Shown: one piece after another, positions 30,801 through 42,800 of the stretch
Layout: every line of letters starts with the position of its first letter
Numbering within the stretch: the first letter of the stretch is position 1
Assembly: GCF_905220565.1 (NCBI RefSeq)
Contig: NC_059423.1
Span: 5,390,001-5,454,000, forward strand
Source of the DNA: Melitaea cinxia
Lineage: Eukaryota; Arthropoda; Insecta; Lepidoptera; Nymphalidae
Direction: 5' to 3'
Length of the DNA: 64,000 bases
The notes under the pieces: model-generated
Seen by the model: the letters and a program-made list of their open reading frames with translations, nothing else
Databases searched by the model: none
What the model was told of the DNA's origin: nothing
Made by a program: the position numbers and the translations under genes

Positions 30801-33800
30801 TAAATTTAGTTAAGAACACTGTCGAAACGGATGTGTACGATTGCAAAAGATGTGACGTCACAATTAGGTAGGAGTCTCATAAATGTGGACAACTGTAACA
30901 AGGATATGAGAGGGGCCAAAAACTCGTGAAATTCGTGTGACGTAATTTATGATGGTCCCTAAAACTTTTCATAGTACAAATCGTACAATCCTTTTCCCTT
31001 TTTACTAGACTTTTGTACATACTTCATTGAATCCTAATTGTATTAATAGGTCTTGGAGTTCATGGCTGGTGACGTACCTTTTACCTATATACAACGTGTT
31101 TACTAAACTGGCGTCCTTATATTTAACTGCGATATCAGAATCGGTATTATTACCTAAATATGAAACTTACTTGCCCTGACGCTTTAATAAAATCTAGTGG
31201 TCGCCCAATAGACGAAACTCGACCATAATTAAAAATTTTAATTACCAAAAAAAAAAAAAAAAAATGAAAATAAAGAACCTTTTTTTATTTTTTTCAAATT
31301 GACTGCAGACTTTTTAGTCAACAATCAACAAAAGGGTATAATATGCTTGTGTGCGTCTTAAACATGGTAGTGTGAGTAATGTTTTTTTTTTAATTGATGA
31401 AATATATTTTTATACATAATTAAAAAAAATATATATATTAGCATTCTGAACTCAAAGAGGTACAAAGTTTTTGCTTCACGTATTTATATATAGATAATAA
31501 AATTAAATATGAAATAAATATTATGTATAAAATTACCATCGTGTGTATGTTAGTGTCGCGTCAAAGATCTAGTCTCCTGAGTTTTAGAGTTAAGTCAGTT
31601 TTTTATAGCCGTTCTTCCTACGTCTTCTGAACTTTTTTTTTTTCAAATAACTTGATTTTAAAGTTTATTTGTTTATTTATTTGTGAATCAAAAACCTAAA
31701 ACTAACATTACAGTGAACAATGCGTTAGTTAAGTTGATCGCAAATTCTACATTTACAGATTTTTGTTTACAAATAACATTAAATTTAACAATGAATTTAA
31801 ACAATTCAGTAAAATCAATTAAAGTAATAATAATAATTTTAAGTCTTAATTCATAAAAACAAACATTCAATAACAATACTGTTAAATAGCTCTTAATACA
31901 AATTAGAACATTTATATTAAGAGCTATTTCACAAAAATCGATAACGATCCGCGAAATTGTAATATTTTGACGTCGTTAATTTCAGTATTGGATGCATTAA
32001 TGTTATTTATATTTTTGAAATATAATAGAGCAACCTTTGTTGTAGTGAGATAATGGATCAGAATTATGATTTATATTGTCCTCCTCATTGATTTCGATGA
32101 CGGCGACCATCGTTCTATAGCTTAATTAGCTAAAGCGCCGACACTGTCAGTCGGAGTTGCAGGTTCGATCCCCGCTGGAACGGTCAATTTTTGATATGAT
32201 ATTCAAAATGTTTAGAATTCCTAATGTGTGGGTAACACAAAAATAAAATCGTACATATTAAAAATAGCATGGTGTCGTCTTCTGTCAAAGATTTTCATTG
32301 TAATATGAAACTTTGAATAGTTACGGGTTTCTGTAAAGATCTCACTATAGACGGCGCCACGGTTCGCTTAAACCAAAAATAAAATCATCATATCAAAAAT
32401 TTCGATCTAGCGGGTACATCGTTCCATAGCTTAATTGGCTAAAGCACTGACACGGTCAGTCGGAGACTCGGGTTCGATCCCCGCTGGAACGGTCAATTTT
32501 TGATATGATATTCAAAAATGTTTAGAAAGAAAGAAAGAAAGAAAGAAAAGTTCTTTATTGGCCATTATCATTTAAAATCTTAATAATAAATTAAATAATT
32601 AAGTTAGAAGGCCAACCAGGTCTCTGCTTCAGCATTGCTTAGCAGCAAATTGTTACTGCTAAGGCGCTGCTCTTCCGTCAGAGCCTGCATCGGCGACTTC
32701 AGACGCCAAACGCTACAAGAACATTAAGTGCTTAATAAAAAAGAGAATATAAAATAAAAATCAACGAAAGATAGACACGTAAAAAAAAAAAAAAACTTAA
32801 TAATGAGAAAAAAATAACAGAAGTAACAATAAAAATATTCCAGAAAAAAGAAAAGAAATATATAATAATATAACAGTCATACAGCCTGACTAGACTCACA
32901 CAAAAGATGCTCACTCATATTTAACAGTCAAAGTCAATGTCAATAATATACTTATAGTAAATAATTAAAGAGATATATATGTAATACATAAAATAAATAA
33001 TAACATTAAATCAATAAAATAAATAAATAAATAAATACATAAATAAGAAAACGTATACGGAGTGCAAGCTTCTGTCAAGGCTGTCACCAAAAACGCACAC
33101 GTCCAGAGCGACAACCCGCTAACGCGAGAAAATGTCACGTCACTGTCATCAAATAAGAGTTACGACGACATATTTTGTACAAAAAATTGTTGTATTTTTG
33201 CAACGTGGTCGTGACGTGGACAATAGAATTATATATCATAACGTGGCAGTGGTTATAGAGCATAGTAGGGACCAGTCAAGGAGTGCAAACCCCCCGGAAA
33301 CCGAGACAAAGTCCGCCCCGGCAAGTCGCGTAGACCCGTAGGTAAGTTAGGTTTTTTGCCAAGTTAATAACTGTATCTTTATAAGACGTTTAAATGTGAC
33401 TCTGGATTTTAGATCGCGCATTGGGGGGCGGTAAATCGTTCCAGCACCGGGAGGCCGCAAACCTGAACGATCCACGAAAGGCAGCAGTTCTGTGCGCCGG
33501 CGTCTCGAAAACACTATACAAGCACGCCTGGGGTACCCTCCATGCACCTTAGTCCACGCCAATTTGCCAAATAGATATTGCGGTGTGCCAGTGCTCAGTA
33601 AGTCGAACATCATTGTAGACAAGTGCATCCTCCGGCGAGACTCCATGTTCAGTATGTTCCTATTATTTAATACAGGTGTGACATGCGCTCGCGAGGACAA
33701 ACCAAAGCAATACCGTGCACAAGCATTTTGCACTCGCTGTATGAGTTTTGAAGTTCTAACAAGCAAGCATGGACCATAGACGGTATCACAATAGTTTAAC

Positions 33801-36800
33801 TTAGATAATATGAGTGACTCGCACAAGGTTAGTCTTAGTCTCTCGCTGATATAGGGTCTAATGTTATATAGAAGCTTCAATCTATAAAAGCAGTTACGGG
33901 CGCACTCCATAATATGTTTCTCAAAGCGGAGGTCGCCATCGAGCACCAGGCCCAGACCACACGCTCCACCCTTTCCCCACCTATCATTATGTTTATGGGT
34001 ATGTTATCATACAGAGCAATCTTTTTTCTAGAACCAGTTACGAGGAGCTTGGATTTCTTGGGGTTCAGGACAAGACAGTTTGTTTTGCACCACCTTGAGA
34101 TTGTCTTTAGGTCGATATTTACCTTATCAATAGCAGAGTCATAATCAACTGGCAAAAACGAATAGCACAGCTGCAGGTCGTCAGCATAGAGATGGTAATT
34201 GCAAAAGGTGATGCATTCTACTATGTCGGCACTGTACAACGCATAGAGGATCGGCTCCAGTATAGAGCCCTGAGGGACCCCACGACCTACAGACTGAACT
34301 CCCGACCGATACCGTGACCCATCAGCTCTAACCAATTCTACATACTGCTGCTGTCACGGTTCCCCTGGTCTATTAGAGATGTAAATAAAACCAGGGTACC
34401 ATGAACTAAAAAAATTTATTAAATTAATTAACCCGGTGAGGTAGAAAATAAAAAAATGTACGTATATGGGCGGGGTCGAGCACCCAATTCACACAAGCTC
34501 CAAATGCAGTTCGGCTCAGGTACTCTCCTGGTTCGCCGTGCAGGTGAAAATCGGTGACCCAATCGTCGAAATCGGTGACCCAATCGTCGAACCCCAGTTT
34601 GGGGGCGATAAACACTGACACTATAATATTTGTTAAATCGAGACAACGCTAAGCAAGGATCACACAATTTTATAAAATATGGTTACGATGCTTAAATATA
34701 TATTAGCCACCGTATTAAGAGACCGTAATAAAACAGGTGATGTGCGTTAACTATTTCTTGAGACGAATTTCCAAAAATGAATGACCCGGCGGCGACCAGT
34801 ACTGCCGTTTTTATAAGCAGAGACAAAAGATTCATTGGAATTTTTGAAAAAAAGATAAAATGTTGCCCGCGCGAATATATAAATGCCGGATGATGAATTT
34901 ATTATTTTTTTTGTAGAAAAAAAAAATAATTTATGATAAAATAGTGTATCATAAATTACTGTAGATTTTAATTTCATTTAATTATAATAAACTAATGTTT
35001 TTTTTTTTTTTAAAGAAAAATCATTTCACGTATTAAAATATTAAATTTAAACATATTTTAATTTAGCAGCACAAATAATGTACGTATAACGTTACATATA
35101 CCCCTCCTCGTCTCGAAAAGGGTTTTGTTCTTAAATAAAACCCGCCTTAGACTGCTCCTTGCATCTTCTCATTCATTCGTTTTCATTCTTCAACTTTCAT
35201 TTTTCAACTTTCAGTCTTCAACTCTCAATCAATCATTCAAAATCATCATTCAAAAAATTAAAGCATCAACAGCATTACATACGCTATTGGCGCGTCCTGT
35301 CAAACTTAAAGTCAGTAGTTATTATAAAGCTAGTGACTCATGCTAAAGAACAAGATGTTATAGAGGATTAATTATTTCTTCATCATCATTTCAGTCTTTC
35401 CCTGTCCGTAGCCCGTCTTCGGCCTGTGTGTTTCAAAGCCGGCGGTTAGATGTTATCCCGCCATCGGTCGGTTTCCCAAGTTCCAAGGATGTAGTTGAAC
35501 CTTGTTATCCCTTAGTCGCCTCTTACGACACCCACGGGAAGAGATGGGGTGGCTAAATTCTATTCTTAAGTGCCGTAGCCACACAGCACATTTCATCATT
35601 CAGGATTCATTATTTATCATTATTATAGTTTTTATTTATTATTATTATTGGAAAGTTTTAGGTCTTTAATATGCCAAACGCCTATGTTTTTTCCGGACAT
35701 ATCTTCTAATACATATACAAGCGGTGATCGTTTTTCAATTACTCGACATTTAATATATTTAGGAGCCAACTTTTTACTGAAGTATTTGTCTTTATCGCTT
35801 AATATGTAAGTACGCTTAAAAACTACGTCACCGACGTTGTAGTCAGCTGCTTTTCTGCGCAAATTATAGTGTGTGGTATTCTTAACATGTGCATTCCACA
35901 ATGAGGCCTGCACATCGTTGAAAACTGATGAGAGACAACCGAGGTTTTCCGCGTATATGTCGCGTGGTAAGAACAAAACTTCGTCACCTAAGTCAGAATC
36001 TATATAGTGCGAACCGCATAATACTAACTCCCTGCCATACACTAAGAAGGACGGAGTGTACCCAGTAGCTTCGTTTACTGAATTATTAATGGCGAATTGC
36101 ACCTGGGGAATGAAAGTGTCCCAAGACCTATGGTCATTTTCAACGAAGGTTGATAGGCTAGTGACTATAGTTTTGTTGTAACGTTCCACTAAGTTTATTT
36201 GAGGCGTATACCTTGGTGTGAAATATACATTAGGGACTTTATATTTCTCAAACAAAGCTTTAGTTGTTGAGCTAATGAAATGACTGCCATTATCTAAAAA
36301 GATAGTTTGTGGTATACCGTAAACTAAAAATATCGATTCCTCTAAAATTTTCACGACTGCATCTGCAGTAGCGCGACGTAGTGGGAAGATGTTACAATAT
36401 TTAGTGAAGCAGCAGGTTACTACAAGCATGTAACTATTTTGCTTACGAGTGACAGGTAAAGGACCCACAAAGTCAACTGAAATCATTTGATGGGGGCGTG
36501 AGCAGTGCTTTGGACGACCCATTTCTCCCAATGTAGTGTGATTTTGCGACTTGTAAGCTAAGCAAACCGAACAGGAACCTACGTATTTTACTACACTTTC
36601 GTGCATACCAGGCCAGTAATATGACAATGCCAAACGATTGTAAGTTTTAAAAATGCCGAGATGACCAGATGTTGGTACAGAATGGTTCTCACTTACAATT
36701 TGTTCACGAAATTCCATAGGAACAACTTCTTTCCACGCGAATTCAGATGTAAGATTTGATTTATTTTTAGAAAGCCGAAATAATGAGTTATTTTTAATAG

Positions 36801-39800
36801 TAAAATTTGGATAATTTTTAGGATCATTAAGACAACCGTTATATATCTTTTTGTACCAATCATCAGAAGTAGTGGAGATAGAATTTGAAAGTGAGATAGC
36901 CGAAACGGGAACAGCACGTGAGAGAGCATCGGGTATCACATTATCAACGCCCTTTCGGTGCTTTAATTCAAAGTTGAATGAGGATAACCTTACTCCCCAA
37001 CGCGCTAGTCTTCCGGTAGGATTATCTAATGACAGGAACCATTTCAACGCAGAATGGTCAGTGTACACTACGAACTTTCGGCCATTTTCGAGATAGCATC
37101 TCCAGTGCTCGAGAGCGACTAACACAGCAAGGGTCTCCCTTTCTGTGATACTGTAGTTTTTCTCGGCACCGGAAAGAGATCTACTCATGTAGGCAATGGG
37201 GTGCTCTTTACCATCAATATTCTGCGTTAACATGGCTCCAATGCCATAATTACTAGCATCTGTGTGGACCTGGAAGGGCTCAGTGTACACCGGGCAAGAG
37301 AGAACTGGTGCGGAGACGAGACACTCCTTCAGAGCATTAAAAGCTGCATCAGCCTCTGGCGTCCACTGAAAAGGAGGTGACTTTTTCCCGTTTGACGTTA
37401 GTTTATTAAGTGGACCAGCTATAGTACTAAAATTAGGAACGAAACGTCGGTACCAGGTAGCGGTACCGAGAAAGCGTTTCAGTTCCTTTTTGCTTGTGGG
37501 AACCGGAAAATTTAAAATTGCCTGCACCTTTTCTGGGTCCGTGTGTAGACCACGAGCATTTACTACGTATCCTAGGTACCTAAGTTCGCTTCTGAAGAAT
37601 TTACACTTTTCAAAATTTACGGTCAGATTAGCCTGTTTTAATTTCTCTAAGACACGCAACAAACGAGACACGTGTTCTTCGAAGGTCGAACTTATAATTA
37701 TAATATCGTTCAAATACGCAAATGTATTCCCTTCCATGTCACCGAAAAGTAAGTCTACTAATCGCTGCTGAGTTGCTGGTGCATTTGTCAGTCCAAAAGC
37801 AGTGGTTTTAAACCGTAAGCTGCCTCTGCCTGGTACATAAAAAGCAGTCTTATCGCGATCCTTTGGTTCTATTGGAATCTGCCAAAAAGCTTTAGAAAGG
37901 TCTACACTCGAAAGATACTTTGCGTCGCGTAAGTTATCAAGAATCTCTGAGACATAGGGCAAATTATAGGCATCTTTCTTCGTTACAGCGTTGAGCTTCC
38001 TACTATCGAGACAAAACCTGGGCTGTCCATTTTTTTTAGTCACAATAAGTACTGGAGAAGACCATGCACTCTCACAAGGCTCAATCACATCAAGCGCTAA
38101 CATTTCATCGACTTGCTCTAATAAAATGCGCTGTTTTTCTGGAGACATTCTATAATAACGCTGCCTTATGGGCTGAGCATCTCCAGTGTCTATTCTATGG
38201 GTTATCAAATTTGTTCTACCTAGTCCTTTCTCCTCTATAGATATAGATTTAAACTGAGCTATAATATTGTCTGCTATTGACTTTTGCGATGCTACTAATT
38301 GGTCGTATGAATTAATGAAAGTTTGTGATTTATTAAATTTCACTTCAGCTAATGAACTATTAGACATTGTGATACTACCTAGATATTTGGGACAGATTTG
38401 GAAGATACGCCAAAAGTCAATACCCAATATAATAGGTGTTTCCACTTCAGGGACCACATATGCCTTAATTACATGTAATTGGCCTTCGAAAGTAACGGGT
38501 AAATACATGTAACCGATACTCTTCAGTGATTGTCCGCCAGCGGCTACCATTGATATATTGTCATCCTGTAGCAAAGTGCAATCAACAAAATGTAAATGGG
38601 AATTGTTACCTAAAATTGTCACGGCGGCACCAGAATCAAGAAGACCACAAGCGTCAACATTGTGAATTTTAATATTTACATAAGGTCTAGGGTCATTTGT
38701 AGGTTTCGTGTGCAGAATTGTAGATATTCTATAAGTAGAAGTAAATGTTCTAATAAATGAAAGCCAAGTTTGCCAGTCTTCCCTATTGAAATTTCTACAA
38801 TTCTGCTCATTTAGTTTTTTGAATTATTACTTTTGTTACACACTGGACACTCAGGTGTCTTTACATCCTTCAATCCGCATTTAAAACAAAATACGTCGCG
38901 ACTTGCTTTACATTGTCGGATATGATGTGAGTTACTGCGACACCTAGAGCAATATGGTTGATGTTTATTTGTTTGAACAGAGTGTATAAAGTTTTGCTGT
39001 TGATTTTTGGTATTATTTTGTTGATTAAAGTTATGATTTTTTGAAAATTGAGTTTTATTATAATTATTTCTATATGAAAACCTTTGTTTATCTGTATCTA
39101 TGACAATTCTATTAGGATCTTTATTTCCCCCCTTAAAGTACGCAAATTCGGGTGCAACGGTTTCAGAACTCACACCAGGAGGTTCATGAAATTGTAAAAG
39201 TCGGGAATGAACAATCTCGTAATTACGACAAAGCGCGCGTAAGGCATCTATGGTATCAATCTGAGTCACTGATGCGGCTAATGTGCTGGCATAACAAGGC
39301 CTTATATTATGAAGCAGGATCTCTAGCTGCTCCGCCTCGGTAAAAGGCTTAGAAAGACGGGAGAACATTCCACTCATAATCGAGAGATAAATGGTTATGT
39401 TCTCGCGTTCCCCTTGAGTGCGCGAACGAATTTCTGCCTTTAGACGGTAGTCGTAATCCGCTTGATCAAAATCTTCCTTGAGCTTAGAAGAGAGCTCAGA
39501 CCAAGATGAGACTTTGTCTTTTACCGAACGGTACCAGTGAAGAGCGTCATCCTGAAAGATTTCCGTAGCAAAAGCTAATATTTTGAAGGAATTATATCCC
39601 GTGCAATAATAAACTCATCAACCCGCTGTATGAATGAGCGCACACAAGTTTTACCATTAAATTTTAATTTATTTAAATCAACTGCAGTACGATCACACGT
39701 CACCGAGATTAAGTTTTGCACTTCCGGTGCCAAGGTCGAGGAGAAACTAGGGCCCGAGTCACTAGTGTCACGGTTCCCCTGGTCTATTAGAGATGTAAAT

Positions 39801-42800
39801 AAAACCAGGGTACCATGAACTAAAAAAAATTATTAAATTAATTAACCCGGTGAGGTAGAAAATAAAAAAATGTACGTATATGGGCGGGGTCGAGCACCCA
39901 ATTCACACAAGCTCCAAATGCAGTTCGGCTCAGGTACTCTCCTGGTTCGCCGTGCAGGTGATATTCCCGGGAGTCGCGTGGCAGGATTCCGCTTTCGACC
40001 GGGGGCGGCAGGAACGGGTAGTTCAAGACCCGGCGGAGTGCACTCTCGTCGTCGGGGTTATGTGGAAACGTCGAAATTGGTTTGAACGTCGTAATTGGTG
40101 AGCCAAACGTCGAAATCGGTGACCCAATCGTCGAAATCGGTGACCCAATCGTCGAACCCCAGTTTGGGGGCGATAAACACTGACACTATAATATTTGTTA
40201 AATCGAGACAACGCTAAGCAAGGATCACACAATTTTATAAAATATGGTTACGATGCTTAAATATATATTAGCCACCGTATTAAGAGACCGTAATAAAACA
40301 GGTGATGTGCGTTAACTATTTCTTGAGACGAATTTCCAAAAATGAATGACCCGGCGGCGACCAGTACTGCCGTTTTTATAAGCAGAGACAAAAGATTCAT
40401 TGGAATTTTTGAAAAAAAGATAAAATGTTGCCCGCGCGAATATATAAATGCCGGATGATGAATTTATTATTTTTTTTGTAGAAAAAAAAAATAATTTATG
40501 ATAAAATAGTGTATCATAAATTACTGTAGATTTTAATTTCATTTAATTATAATAAACTAATGTTTTTTTTTTTTTTAAAGAAAAATCATTTCACGTATTA
40601 AAATATTAAATTTAAACATATTTTAATTTAGCAGCACAAATAATGTACGTATAACGTTACACTGCCTGTTCTGCAGATAACTGTGAAACCATCTTACAGC
40701 GTGGAGATCGATACCATAGTATGTTAGCTTAGACAGCAGCAGCGCAGTGTTTATTGAGTCGAATGCACGTGAGAAATCAAGCAATATGAGAAGGCTGACC
40801 ATCCCCTGATCCTGGGCGGTAAGCAAATTATCGACAATGTCCGACAAGGCAGTTGCCGTGCTGTGTCCCTTACGAAAACCGGATTGTAACGATGGAAGTA
40901 GACTATTGCTCTCAATATAGTTGGTTAATTGGTCACAGACAATGCGCTCTAATACTTTTGACAAGCAAGGTACTAGACTGATGGGCCGCAAATCCTGCAC
41001 AGAAGTAGGGTCATTAACTTTCGGTATGGGTTCCTGAGAATTCCTAATGTGTGGGTAACACAAAAATAAAATCGTATATAGTTTTATTTTTATTTTAAAT
41101 TGTTGTTACATAACATACTTGAAATTCTTAACAAATTAATAAAAAAAAAACATTTTATACCATAGTTATTAATTTTTATTATACATTAGAAAAAAAGATC
41201 AAGATGGTTTTTTTGTTGTCACACTATACTTACTAGCACAAAGATCGCGCGGCTCGTATGACTCGTGCGATGCGACCAAATTTACCTAAACATGCAGAGC
41301 GTAAAATTGTGAAATGGCTCTTAATGCAATTAAAATCAATTTCAATCTGTAACATCAATTATAACAATTAATTTAAACAATTCAATAAAATCAATAAAAA
41401 AATGTCTAATTAATCAAATAACCAAATTAAAAAAAAGTTCCACTACATCATATTTACTTAACTTGCTTCATTTTTTTTTCACGCATAATTTCGGCAAGAT
41501 GGGATGCATTCGTGGAATGTATAGAGGAGATATGTATCTCTACATGGCCCTAAACGGAAGGACGCCAGTTCAATAACACGCTGTATAAAGATGTATGAAA
41601 TTAAAAAGATATAATTTAACTATTATATAATACTAGCTGGGCTCTGCGGTTTCACCCGCGTTGATTTGTGGGAAAAAAATAGCCCCCTTCTTCTTAAAGC
41701 ATACCTAACCTTCCTTTTTAAATAGTTTAATTTTTTTTTAGTTGTGGATGCCGGTAGAGCAAATAGTTATCTATAAAATGATATGTAAATTATGGGGAGT
41801 AATTTTGAAGTTTTTTTCTTTTTAAAGGGACGCAAACAGCTTAACCTAAGTGTATTAATATTATATAATACAATAATTTTGTTAATTTTTTTTTTTAATT
41901 TGACACAGTTCCTTAAAACCTAAAAAAAACCTCTTTTAACCTACCACACACATTCTATATTCTAGAAAATTATTCATATATCAATCGTATAACGTGTATA
42001 GAGAAGTGGTGTTTTCCTAATTTTTCACTTAAACATATTATTAATGGTCACACAATTTTGTTCCGTGCACACACAGCCGATGGAGGTACAGGAGGTAACG
42101 CACGCTTTTTTTTATATGCACATAGTTTTATTGTATAAGTTAGAATAACATTTTATGCATTTAAAGAAATGTGTGTGCGTGTGCGCGCGCGCGTGTGTGC
42201 GTGTGCGTGTGCGTGTGCGGGTGCGGGTGCGTGAGCGTGTGCGTGTGCGTGTGCGTGTGCGTGTGCGAGTGCGTGTGCGTGTGCGTGTGTGTGTGTGTGT
42301 TGCGTGTGCGTGTGCAATTCTCACACGGCAGAAGTGAAACTTTTGAAAAGGCATAGGATGGTAGGTCGTTGTGATTTGTCCTATCGACGATGATCACGGA
42401 AAAAGGTAAGCGCCATGTAAAACGCGTTTTAAGCAGTGATGTCTGCTATCATTTTTTCCTATACGTTTATGTATATTTATTTCTTTATCATTACGCATTC
42501 TTTTCTTTGATTCTAAAGAAGTTTCACTTCAAAAAGTGAGGGCGTCAACTTCTTAAATTCCTTCTGTTTGACTGGAGCCGAGTCACTGGTCTATAAAATA
42601 AAGATATTTCTAATTTAAAGATTAAATATTTTATTTTTTAAATGCACGTCTATCATTAAGTACCTCGACCTTGCAGGAGATCACAGCTAAATAGTACTGC
42701 TTGAAGCAGTGTTGTTTTCGTGTCTGAGTAATGTGACCTACCCCTAAGTATGTCGACGACATCGCCGTCCGGTAAAACTCGAATGAGTTTACGGCACGTA

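Larger units (their letters stand above)
32105..32525 (+). repeat. Tandem dimer of the tRNA-cored repeat, interrupted on its right by a LINE
   Basis: Cores at 32111-32182 and 32420-32491 (309 bp apart) with TTTTTGATATGATATTC after each. The unit breaks off at AATGTTTAGAA, and its continuation (GAATTCCTAATGTGTGGGTAACAC) is found 8.5 kb away at 41037, beyond the LINE insertion. Confidence 0.8.
34352..40661 (-). mobile_element. Ty3/gypsy LTR retrotransposon, nearly complete, recent insertion
   Basis: LTRs at 34352-35096 and 39766-40661 flanked by the 4-bp target CTGC (34348-34351 and 40662-40665). The LTRs agree almost perfectly; the left one lacks one 151-bp block (equivalent to 39962-40112), and I see one further base change. 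A polypurine tract GAGACGAGGAGGGG (minus strand, 35101-35115) precedes the 3' LTR. Order on the minus strand: 5' LTR, gag, protease-RT-RNase H-integrase, SINE, PPT, 3' LTR. No envelope gene. Length 6310 bp. Confidence 0.93.
32526..41036 (-). mobile_element. 5'-truncated LINE (Jockey-like) with a (TTTC)n tail, split by an LTR retrotransposon
   Basis: Minus-strand non-LTR element. RT N-terminal half is at 40666-41036, the rest at 33347-34347, a 3' UTR to 32545 and a GAAA-repeat tail at 32526-32550. Inserted into a tRNA-cored repeat. The Ty3/gypsy element 34352-40661 lies inside its RT. Clade inferred from the RT and the C-terminal RRRRTELLPF and FKRLIKIQLL blocks. Confidence 0.8.

Noticed and set aside
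31243..31264. A tract as a retroposon tail
   Set aside because: No target duplication or element body could be found next to it.
35125..35371. Short frames before the gypsy 3' LTR as an envelope gene
   Set aside because: Low-complexity (TTTCAACTTTCA)n sequence; no signal peptide, transmembrane pattern or fusion motif.
42112..42397. Arg-Val / His-Thr open frames
   Set aside because: Pure product of the GTGTGC microsatellite.
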